From: Rana temporaria
Lineage: Eukaryota; Chordata; Amphibia; Anura; Ranidae
Assembly: GCF_905171775.1 (NCBI RefSeq)
Contig: NC_053490.1
Span: forward strand, 523,556,827 to 523,620,826
Reading direction: 5' to 3'
DNA: 64,000 nucleotides
A program made the translations under genes and the position numbers. Positions 54,673-64,000 of this stretch are shown in pieces (positions within the stretch are counted from its first letter, which is position 1; each line of letters opens with the position of its first letter). The notes under the pieces were generated by a model that saw only the letters and a list, made by a program, of their open reading frames with translations, searched no databases and was not told the origin of the DNA.

Positions 54673-55165
54673 TCAGTCTATGAGAAAAGGTAACACACAG
54701 TCCCTGGAAGATTTCACACCTTTAAACCACAATGTTGACTCTGCACCACGGCTCACCATTGTATGAATAGAGAAAACACCGGGCCTGGCACAGAAAGAGC
54801 TCAGAATACAAAATGTACCCACACTATGCCCTTCACCTGCCCTCGTCTACTCCTAGCTCTGCCCATGTCAGATCCAACAGTCACACACATTGGCAGCACA
54901 ATCGCAGTGTTTACTCGTTAATCAATGTTTGCGCTGAATAAGATAAAATACATATACTGAGTTTTATTTGCCAAAAGGATTTATATAGTTCTGTCCACCC
55001 AGTGCCAAGATTTACACAGCCCTGTGAGATAAGAGGAGAAAGGCGCGTGATCCAATACATGGGATACAAATCATACAGTTTATTCTTTGAGTAGATAAAT
55101 AAATACAAGAAAATTACTACATATTCATAGAAATGAGGTTACAAAACGTTCACAAATTACTTCCA
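54673..55165. other. Intron or upstream sequence, nothing recognised
   Basis: Unique-looking DNA; no exon or element end. Confidence 0.35.
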
Positions 55166-55470
<305 letters not shown>

Positions 55471-55715
55471 GTTCAATTGCAACTGTTTTCAGTGAACGTA
55501 CTGTAGTAAGGAGAGATTAATTACATTTTTATTATAATTATATTTTTTTGGGGCTTTGGTATGCGAATAGTTTACCATTTTAAAGCCGAGCTCCTCTGTA
55601 AAAAAAAAAAAAAAAAATATTAAAAGCCAGCAGCTACAAATGCTAAATATTCCATCGAAGTCTGCATTCTCGATGAGGGAATCCGGAAGTGAAGTGCAAA
55701 AATGTATATATATTA

Positions 55716-55744
55716 AAAAAAAAAAAATGTATGTATATATTTAT

Positions 55745-55776
<32 letters not shown>

Positions 55777-55778
55777 TG

Positions 55779-55824
<46 letters not shown>

Positions 55825-55930
55825 TTTAATTTTTTTTTTTTAAATATATATATATATTACACACACATATACATACATACACACATACATACATACACAC
55901 ATATATTTTAATATTTATTTATTAAAAAAA
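55716..55930. repeat. A-run, (CA)n and (TA)n tract
   Basis: Poly-A of about 27, (AC)n at 55784-55821, then ACATAC words. Confidence 0.93.
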
Positions 55931-55982
55931 ATGTATGTAAAAACATTTATATGTATATGACCGCACTGTGCAGAATTGCATA

Positions 55983-56110
55983 TACAGTATCTCACTAAAA
56001 GTGAGTACACCCCTAAGTGAAAATGTCCAAATTGAGCCCAAAGTGTAAATATTTTGTGTGGCCGCCATTATTTTCCAGCCCTGCCTTAACCCTCTTGGGC
56101 ATGGAGTTCA
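55983..56110 (-). mobile_element. Tc1-type 3' end fragment
   Basis: CAGTATCTCACTAAAAGTGA, GTACACCCCTAAGTGAAAAT and TTTGTGTGGCCGCCATTATT are the reverse complement of 27980-28250, with the last codons of transposase. Truncated at about 56110. Confidence 0.87.
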
Positions 56111-56144
56111 CCGGAGCTAGAGAGAGCGAGAGAGCGAGAGAGAT

Positions 56145-56331
56145 CTGTCAGAATTCAGCGTTGATGTCGAGGGTGGGCGGGACCCAGCAGCTATCAAACA
56201 CAGTGGGATGGGATCTGGGCTGGCCGCCACATGTATGTGGCCCCGCCCCGTTTAAGCAGTCCAATCATTGGCTGGTGTTTGATAGCTGCTGGGTCCTGCC
56301 CACCCCCGACATCACCGCTGAATTCTGACAG
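56145..56331. repeat. 57-bp inverted repeat (hairpin)
   Basis: Arms 56145-56201 and 56275-56331 (CTGTCAGAATTCAGCG against CGCTGAATTCTGACAG, slightly mismatched) enclose a 73-bp loop. No terminal motif of a known transposon. Confidence 0.88.
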
Positions 56332-56339
56332 CTGCTCTC

Positions 56340-57047
56340 TCTGCATTCAGCTACAAATGTCAGTTTCACACAGTTGCACTAGATCGGCTCAGTGTGAAAC
56401 CTGCCAGTTCCAATCAGTGCCACCAGCCCCGAAAAAAAAAAAAAAACACGGCCAAAAATATTGTCTGCAAACATCGGCTGCAAAAATCAGCATCATATAT
56501 TGGCCGTTCCGATTTCTAAATATTATCATCTGGCAGAGAAAACCCCACATCGGTCGACCTCTACATTCAACCCACTACCTCTGAGCCATAGTTGTCCCGG
56601 ACGCACCCCCAACCTATGACTGAACAGTGAAAAAAGAAGCAGCACAGCGATGATCTCATTCCTATCTCTGTTCTTTTCTCCTCCTGGATCCTTCTCAGCA
56701 CTTGAACTCCTTGGGCTCCCTGTGCTGCTTCTTCCTCTCACACTCCAGCCCTGCTGTACGACTTTAAGAGACAGAATTCCAGGTCAAATTATTTATTGAA
56801 GAAAATAATTTAATTACGTATTAAATTATTACAGAGCTGCATTAATTTGTATCTGTAATATCTGTCTGGAGTTCAGTTTTAAAGCGCATAATTAGTTTCC
56901 TTGGGTTTATTGCAAAATTATATGATGATGAACAGTGGCAGGCAATTGGAGAATCTTCCAGAGATGATCATTAAATTATGAGGCCAAGCACTAAACAGAC
57001 AGCCGGAAAGAATCAGGACAGAAGTTCTAAAAGGTTCAAAGTAAGGT
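56340..57047. other. Upstream sequence with minor repeat traces
   Basis: TCGGTCGACCTCTA near 56552 resembles the end of a common vertebrate repeat. Otherwise nothing recognised. Confidence 0.35.
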
Positions 57048-57051
57048 TTAA

Positions 57052-58850
57052 CCACTTGCTGACTACCAGCGCACGCACTTTGTCGGCAGAATGGCACGGG
57101 GCAGGCAAATTGGAGCGTACATGCATGTTCCTTTAAAAATTTGCCGCAACAAGCTCTGTGACTGTGCACGCGGGACCCGCGGACTCGATGTCCTCCGGTG
57201 TCCCACGATCGTGTCAAGGATCTGCAGAACGGGGGGGGTGTGCCTGTGTAAACAAGGCATCTCCCTGTTCTGCCTAGTGACAGGATACTGATCTACTGCT
57301 CCCTGTCATCTGTAACAGTGATCAGTGTTGTGTCACAGTAAGCTTCGCCCCCACAGTTAAGTGTCCTAGGGAGTGATTCTAACTACTCCCCTAACAGTCA
57401 CATTTATACAGTAATCAGTGTATTTTTATAGCACCGATCACTGTATAAATGTGAATGGTCCCAAAATAGCGTCAAAAGTGTCCGCCATAATGTCGCAGTC
57501 ACGATAAAAAAAAAAAAAAAAAAAAACACCACGCTCATAGCCACCATTACAATTAAAAAAAAAAAAAGCCATAAAATTATACCCCATTTTGTAGACGCTA
57601 TAACTTTTGCGCAAATCAATTGCTTATTGCACTTTTTTTTTATACCAAAAAGATGTATAAAAAATACATATCGGCCTAAACTGAGGAAACTTTTTTAACA
57701 TACATTTTTGGAGATATTTGTTATAGCAAAAAGTAATCCGGCGCCTCCAGTGTCCAGGCGCAGACTGAAACTAAGCCGCAAACGGCTTTGATTCAGTCTC
57801 CGCAATGTAAACATGAAAGCGATGTCACTTCCGGGTTTCTCGGCTGCCAATGGCGCTGGATTAAAAAAAGTACACAGTATTCAGAATCGCCGTTTTCAGC
57901 GATCTGAATACTTTGAACTGCAAAGGAGGGCTTGGAGGTCTTTTAGACCCCCGATCCCTCCATAAAAAGTACCCGTCACCACCTATTACTGTCACAAGGG
58001 ATGTTTACATTCCTTGTAAAAGCAATAAAAGTGATCAAAATGTAAAAAAAATAAATAAAAAAAAAAAAAAAATAATGTAATATTATAAAAAATAAATAAA
58101 GAAGAGCTTGCGCAACAAAGAAAACACATACGGAAGTCGCGCTCGCATATGAAAACTTTGTTCAAATCACACATGTGAGGTGTCGCCGCGATCGTCAGAG
58201 CGAGAGCAATAATTCTAGCACTAGACCTCCTCTATCTCTAACCTGGTAACCATAAAAAAAGTTTAAATCGTTGCCTATGGAGATTTTTAGGTACCGTAGT
58301 TTGTCGCCATTCCACAAGTGCGTGCAATTATAAAGCGTGACATGCTTGGTATCTATTTACTCGGCGTAACATCATCTTTCACATTATGCAAAAAAATTGG
58401 GCTAACTTTACTTTCATTCTTTTAAAATTCATGAAAGTAAATCATTCCCAAAAAGTCGTGTTTGAAACACCACCGCACAAATACCGTGTGACAAAAAGTA
58501 TTGCAACAATTGCCATTTTATTCTCTAGATTTTCTGCTAAAAAAATATATATAATGTTTTGGGGTTCTAAGTAATTATCTAGCAAAAAAATACAGATTTT
58601 AACTTGTAAACACCAAAATGTCAAAAATAGGCTTCAGCATGAAAGGGTTATAGCGCAAAAAAATAAAAACCACAGAGGTGATCAAATACCACCAAAAGAA
58701 AGCTCTATTTGTGGGGGGAAAAAAAAAGACGCCAATTCTGTTTGGGAGTCACGTCGCATGACCGCACAATTGTCAGTTAAAGTGACGCAGTGCCGAAACG
58801 CAAAAAGTGGCCCGGTCATTTGGCAGCCAAATCCTCCGGGGCTGAAGTGG
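57052..58850. mobile_element. Composite of two TTAA-family elements, one inside the other
   Basis: Outer ends CCACTTGCTGACTACC and CGGGGCTGAAGTGG lie between TTAA at 57048-57051 and 58851-58854. The outer core is at 57052-57736 and 58649-58850. The insert at about 57737-58648 is a reverse copy of the subtype at 15226-22984. Confidence 0.7.
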
Positions 58851-58855
58851 TTAAA

Positions 58856-59240
58856 TATATAAAATTCGGGGAATAGAAGAGTTAACTACGACACGGATGA
58901 CAATCCTCTACAGAGCGGCAGGCTCCGTCAAATCCGGAATTGTTGTATCGGATTTAAATGAGCGTATTCATTGCGGACTCTGAAAATGGAATATCACCCT
59001 CCTCCTCGTCCTAATTGCCTCTCTTCTCCCCATAACAATCAAGGTAATTAGCTGTGGGAATGGCTGATGTCCCAAAGATTATTTTAGCTCCGATTCCCTA
59101 TCAGAAGACACCCCATTTCTGGCGGTTTAATATCCGCCTAAAACAAAACATGAGCTCGTCTCTCCGCTTCACGGTGAATATAATGAGTCGCCGCCGAACG
59201 GGAACTTCTCAGATAAAAAATAAATAAAAATAAATGCAAT
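58856..59240. other. Candidate conserved non-coding element
   Basis: A low-repeat stretch with homeodomain-type words (GGTAATTAGC, CCTAATTGCC, ATAACAATCAAGG, ATTATTTTAGC). It contains no transposon ends, although both sides are repeat-packed. Conservation cannot be tested from one sequence. Confidence 0.4.
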
Positions 59241-59242
59241 TA

Positions 59243-59366
59243 TCAGATGCCATTGCCGGGCCCGATAACCAAGTGGACCATTTTATTCTCATAGTCATCG
59301 AGGCGCGCTTTCTGCTGCCCGTTCAGCATGGACAGAATGTGAACCGGCAGGCCGGAATCGCTTGAC
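59243..59366 (-). other. Exon-like open segment, unidentified
   Basis: The minus strand reads gtgtgttgcag|TCAAGC, then an open frame SSDSGLPVHILSMLNGQQK, ARLDDYENKMVHLVIGPGNG, ending ATC TGA. Codon choice looks coding-like and the acceptor is good, but I recognise no family. It could be a terminal exon of an unknown gene or part of the conserved stretch next to it. Confidence 0.3.
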
Positions 59367-59514
59367 TGCAACACACGTAAAATGCGTTGGGATGCCATTT
59401 TGACCCGTGTCGCAGTGTACCCCAACGCATGGTAGCGAGTCGCCTTACATTGCATTACAAAAAAAGGTTGTGTGCAATTTTAGGCGTGTTGGCTGCTTAT
59501 TTTTAACTTTTTAA

Positions 59515-61646
59515 CCACTTAAGCCCTGGACCATTTTGTTGCTAAATGACCAGGTCACTTTGAGATTCGGCACTGCGTCGCTTTAACTGACAATTGCGCG
59601 GTTGTGCGACGTGGCTCCCAAACAAAATGGACGTCTTTTTTTCCCCCCACAAATAGAGCTCTCTTTTGGTCTGAGGGGGGAGTTTTGGTTAGACAGGGAG
59701 AACTGGAAACCGTGTTTCCCACTAACGGGTGGCGCGCAGTCTTTGAGGGCAGTGCAGCGAGGCACCAAGGGGCTCTGTGCAGCAGCACCTCACACTGCCC
59801 CTGTTCTACCTGTGTCCAGAGCTTGGTGTCACCATGGCGGCACCAATCCAGGAGCCGTCCAAGATGCGCTGCCTGATAATAGGTCCGAACCTCCGGCTGT
59901 GCCAGACCGCCCTGGAGCTTCAGCAAAGACGGTACCCTCCTATGTAGACGTGACTTCTTCCCAGCCCAGAGAAAATGAGAGAATGCAGAGTGTATTTGTT
60001 TAAAGTAGCCTCCTGGGATGTGAATCGGGAGAGCCTGCATGAGGTAGAGGAATTTGGGTAGTATTGTCATCTTGAGGATGTTACAGCGGCCTACCCAAGC
60101 GTGTAGACCGCTGGTCCATTGATTTAGCAGTTTTTGGACTTCCCTCAGAAGGGGAGGAAAGTTCAACTTAAATAGTTGCGAAAAAGAGGGGGGTATATAC
60201 GTCCCTAGGTATTTCAGCGCCACCTCCGCCCAACTTAGACGAAAGTTGTTCTTGAGTTGGGAGAGCTGTCGTGGTGGTATCCCCACTCCCATGGCCTCCG
60301 ATTTAGTCAGGTTGATTTTCAGGTTAGATAGCCGTCTGTATACGTCAAATTCCCGTAGGAGAGATGGTAGGGAGATATCCGTTTTTTTTCAGAGTAAACA
60401 TTAAGTCGTCTGCGTAAGCGGACACCTTGTACTGTGTGTCCTTGGTTCGTCTGCCGGTAATGTCAGGGTTTAGCCGTACGTGGCACAAGAAGGGTTCTAA
60501 AGGAGAGTGCAAATAGAAGGGGTGACAAGGGACACCCCTGTCTTGTCCCATTGGTAATAGGGAAAAACTCAGAGAGTACTCCATTGGCTCCAACTCTCGC
60601 TGTCAGCTCTCTGTACACCGCTGACACCCAGTTCTCATTTTGTCGCCTAGACCTACGTAGTTTAGAGTTGTCCGCATGAACTGCCAGTCGACCCGGTCGA
60701 ATGCCTTTTCGGCAACTGTCCCCAGGAATAAACAGGGTATTTTACCGTTGGTCGCTATATGCAGAAGGTTAAGGACCTTAGTGGTGTTGTCTCTGGCCTC
60801 TCTGGATGGTACAAATCCTACCTGGTCTAGGATGGATTAAGTGCGATGTTTTTGCAACCTAGTTGCCAGGATTTTAGTAAAACAGTTTAAGGTCTACATT
60901 TAGGAGGGAAATCGGGCGGTAGCTCCCGCAGTGGGCTGGATCTCTGCCTTCCTTAGGTATCACGGAAATTTGGGCCTGCAACGTGGTAGTATAAAATGAT
61001 TTCCCTGAGCCCAGGTCGTACAATTTTACCATATGTTGGCCGAGGGAAGATAGAGTTTTTTTAATAGGCGACAGTTAAGCCGTCAGGACTTTACCAGGTT
61101 TCGCACCTTTCAGGGCGTGCTGAAGTTCAGGCAAGATAATAGGGTCCTCCAGACTTTCCCTTGCCTCAGTCGGCAGGGAGGGCATAAGGGACGAGGAGAT
61201 TTATTCCAGAGCCGCCTCCTGAGTAGTCAGGGTCTTGTCTAGATTGTATAAGGAGCTATAGAAATTCCTAAATTCCTGTGTTATCTGTAGGGGCATAGAC
61301 CGTTTTTCCCCAGTGTTGGACATGATACAGGGAATGTAGGATGCGTGTAGGGGGCGTGGCTTGCTGTGATGCGTCACTGATCGTGTTCCCGATGACAGGG
61401 AACACGATCAGCGACAGTGTCAGCTAGGCAGAATAGGGAGATGTTGTATTTACATCTCCCCGTTCTATGTCTCTGTTAGACGATCGCGGGTATGGCCGCG
61501 GCGATCGAGTCTGCGGGACCGCTCACGGAGATTGTGGCGGGTGCGCGCACCCCCAACAACCACTTCTTGAAGGGGACGTGTATATATACACGTCCTTCTG
61601 CCTGCCTGTGCCATGCTGCAGACGTATAGCTGCGGGCGGCAAGCCG
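59515..61646. mobile_element. TTAA-family element split by a LINE fragment
   Basis: TTAA at 59511-59514 and 61647-61650; ends CCACTTAAGCCCTGGACC and GCGGGCGGCAAGCCG. The family core is present at 59515-59670 and about 61346-61646. Confidence 0.8.
59671..61345 (-). pseudogene. L1/Tx1-type LINE reverse transcriptase fragment
   Basis: On the minus strand, pieces of a non-LTR reverse transcriptase appear in different frames. The YADDLMF catalytic box (60345-60593; just before it LPMGQDRGVPCHPFYL resembles the GxRQGxPLSPxLF motif) comes first. Downstream is the post-RT region LKYLGTYIPPSFSQLFKLNF, LHAWVGRCNILKMTILPKFL, AFSHFLWAGKKSRL (to about 59690). Stops and frameshifts separate them. The endonuclease domain and both ends are missing, so it is an internal fragment. 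An L1/Tx1-like clade is the best guess. Confidence 0.87.
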
Positions 61647-61731
61647 TTAATGTTTTTTTTCATAAAGAAATAATAAAACACTGGCGCCTTCTGTTGTACA
61701 TTATAACATACAACGAAAAGCCATATATAGT

Positions 61732-62110
61732 AAAACCTTGGTTTGAGAGTAACTTGGTTTGAGAGCTTTTTGCAAGACAAGTAACAATAACCACTTGCCA
61801 CTCAGGCAAATTCTGACATTTCTCTCCTACATAGAACCCCCAAACATTATAGAGAATACAATGGCGGTCATTGCAACTTTGTATCTCGCACGGTATTTAT
61901 GCAGCAATTTTTCCAACGTGTTTTTTTAGAAAAAAAAAGTTTTGTGCTTTAAAAAAAAATTTATAAAATAACCGGGGTTCATGAGATTTGCAAATCATTG
62001 CATTCTGTTTTTTTTTTTTTTTTTTTTAGATTTTACACAGTGACCCAACTTTTTTGGAATTGGGGTTGAATTTTAAATCTACTCAAACAGTACAACCTTA
62101 GTCAAAACTT
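61732..62110. mobile_element. Assorted transposon end fragments
   Basis: AAACCTTGGTTTGAGAGTAA (mariner-type end, near 61733), CCACTTGCCACTCAGGC (TTAA-family start, 61793), and TTTGCAAATCATTGCATTCTG with CCAACTTTTTTGGAATTGGG (DNA-transposon 3' end, 61990-62075). None is complete. Confidence 0.6.
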
Positions 62111-62411
62111 TTCCAACTCTAGACAGAACGTGGAATGGTTAGAACAGATGTCGGGTTTTGATGCCATCTGTGCCAATGCTGGAGACTATTCAGCTCACCT
62201 CCTGTCCCAGTGACTAAAATAGGTCTTGGGTAGACTTTGACCACAGAGGAAATGAGAGCAAAGAAAACCAAAAAAGTAAGATCTTAACTACTCAAGGAAC
62301 ATGCCTATTTTTCAGACTCAGTGTTTACTTGGTAAAACTTTATTATTAACTTTTATTTATTTAGGACGACTATTTTTTGTTAAAAAATTGCTATTTATTA
62401 TTTCCCCTTAA

Positions 62412-62929
62412 AGCGGGAGTTCACCCATTTAAAAAAAAAAAAAAAATCTCCCCTTAGCTTCCTGCTCGTTCGGTCTAGGGGAATCGGCTATTTATATTAA
62501 AATATGTGCAGTACTTACCCGTTTTCGAGCTGCATCTTCTTCCGTCGCTTTCGGGTATGGGTCTTCGGGAGCGGGCGTTCCTTCTTGATTGACATTCTTC
62601 CGAGAGGCTTCCGACGGTCGCATCCATCGCGTCACTCGTAGCCGAAAGAAGCCGAACGTCGGTGCGGCTCTATACTGCGCCTGCGCACCGACGTTCGGCT
62701 TCTTTCGGAAAATCGTGACGCGATGGATGCGACCGTCGGAAGCCTCTCGGAAACCTGTCAATCAAGAAGGAACGCCCATTCCCGAAGCCCATACCCGGAA
62801 GCGACGGAGAGGATGCGTCTCGTAAACGGGTAAGTACTGCACATATTTTAAAATAAACAGCCGATTCCCCTAGTAATAACGAGCAGGAATCTAAGGGGGA
62901 AAAGTGCCCTCTAAGGGTGAACCCCCGCT
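62412..62929. mobile_element. TTAA foldback element (518 bp palindrome)
   Basis: Ends AGCGGGAGTTCACCC and GGGTGAACCCCCGCT lie between TTAA at 62408-62411 and 62930-62933. Nearly the whole element folds on itself (arms about 62412-62665 and 62685-62929). Mirror-image open frames on both strands are a by-product. Confidence 0.88.
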
Positions 62930-62933
62930 TTAA

Positions 62934-63300
62934 AGACCTTCGGGCAGCAGTGATGTTTGACGTCGCTTCCACCATCCAATGTTAATGGAGCACTTTAATG
63001 ATAAAGGTTGGATCTTGTTAGAAAATAATAACGTTCTCATTTATTGTGACAGGTCGGCAATATATTCAATGCAGATTAAATCATCCACTTTAATATGCCG
63101 GCAAAGAGAAATCGCTCCTCAATAGATGGCTGAACCGGCAAACCTCTGGCCTAATGAAAATCAATGGCTATAGATGGACTGAGCCTTCAAGCTTTTAAAG
63201 GGCAAGTACATTAGAATGCAAAAGTGAGTGGCTGTAATTTATCCAATGCAGCCGGCATTGAAGCAATTGTCACCAATATTAAAGTTACAAGATTAGGGCT
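62934..63300. other. Second candidate conserved non-coding element
   Basis: Unique, moderately AT-rich sequence with GATTAAATC, CTAATGAAAATCAATGG, CACTTTAAT and TGTAATTTATCC words and no repeat signature. Confidence 0.4.
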
Positions 63301-63445
63301 CATGTACGCTACAACTTTTTTTTTTTTTTTTGGGAGTTTTTGGTGTTTTTTACCACGATTTGCGTTTTCCTGCAGGCGGCAGTTAACCTAGTCTGTGTGT
63401 ACATGAGCCCTTAAAGCGATATTAAAACCAAAAATATAATACCGT

Positions 63446-63489
63446 GGATATAAAAAGTCTACACACTCAAAATGTCAGGTTTCTGGAAC

Positions 63490-63528
<39 letters not shown>

Positions 63529-63530
63529 TA
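63446..63530. mobile_element. Tc1-type end fragment with poly-A
   Basis: GTGGATATAAAAAGTCTACACACTC and CAAAATGTCAGGTTTCTGG match a known Tc1/mariner terminus type, followed by about 36 As. Confidence 0.6.
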
Positions 63531-63786
63531 AATTGAAATTTGTGTGATTTTGCCACGATTTTGATGCGACATGAAACAATACCATAAGTCACATTAGTGG
63601 AGACCTAGCCTAAAAGGTTTCACATAAATAACTAAAAGCTGATCATTGTAATTACCCGTCAGTGGTAAATTGTTTGCCTCAACACAGACTTACTGGCTGG
63701 ATCACCATATGAAAATAAAAAAAAAAGGAAAACAAATGCAGCCATCACAGACTTGGTAAGCTGCAAGCGTTTGTCTTGGGGTTTAA

Positions 63787-64000
63787 CCACTTAAGGACCG
63801 CCTCCTGCGCATATAAGTCGGCAGAATGGCACGGCTGGGCACAGGCACGTACCTGTACGTCGCCTTTGAGACCCCAGCCGTGGGTCGCGCACAAGACCCG
63901 GTCCGAAGCTCCGTGACCACGCCGGTGTCCCGCGATCGGTCACAGGAGCTGAAGAACAGGGAGAGGCGAGTGTAAACACACCTTCCCCGTTCTTCTGTGT
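63787..64000. mobile_element. CCACTTAAG-family element, inverted, runs off the window
   Basis: Begins CCACTTAAGGACCGCC after TTAA (63783-63786) and follows the copy at 49125-50084 to the window edge. Confidence 0.85.

Overview
This is animal nuclear DNA, most likely from a frog, and I suspect a true frog (ranid). The signs are a split vertebrate gene with very large introns, two DIRS-type tyrosine-recombinase retrotransposons, and many copies of a short element family flanked by TTAA whose ends read CCACTTAAG. The species is an inference. There are no bacterial-style genes, operons, CRISPR arrays or recognisable rRNA/tRNA genes.

The only host gene I can support is a beta-1,4-galactosyltransferase on the minus strand, closest to B4GALT3. 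Five coding exons can be placed by splice sites, reading phase and family motifs: 51724-51959 (236 bp), 44334-44521 (188 bp), 13870-13992 (123 bp), 7423-7527 (105 bp) and the last coding exon 3394-3562, ending in TGA. All four internal junctions are in phase. Together they give about 272 residues of Golgi catalytic domain, including the DVD metal site, the WGWGGEDDD block and the M-x-x-H metal ligands. The first coding exon (cytoplasmic tail, membrane anchor, stem) was not found and should lie beyond 51959, probably past the right edge. The introns measure about 7.2, 30.3, 6.3 and 3.9 kb.

Nearly everything else is transposon or tandem repeat. From left to right: 1-3393 is the region 3' of the gene, with two minisatellites and a small hAT element. 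Region 3563-7422 (intron) holds three hAT elements with exact 8-bp target duplications. Region 7528-13869 holds a 3.4-kb hAT-type element with a foldback insert, then a second foldback element, both with 14-15 bp target duplications. Region 13993-44333 (the giant intron) holds a threefold nest (TTAA element > MITE > full-length DIRS), a damaged Tc1/mariner block, hAT and inverted-repeat arrays, chains of TTAA elements, a second DIRS element with all ORFs open, and a 40-bp minisatellite. Region 44522-51723 holds a 30-bp minisatellite, more TTAA elements and long AT/AC microsatellites. Region 51960-64000 holds a 32-bp minisatellite, a palindromic MITE, an L1-type LINE fragment, and two low-repeat stretches that look like conserved non-coding DNA.

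Many mobile elements are resolved to the base by their target duplications, so insertion order can be read. The most notable points are the exon sandwiched between two hAT insertions, two insertions sharing a foldback-plus-tail architecture, the serial use of TTAA sites, and the contrast between an apparently intact and a decayed DIRS element in the same intron.
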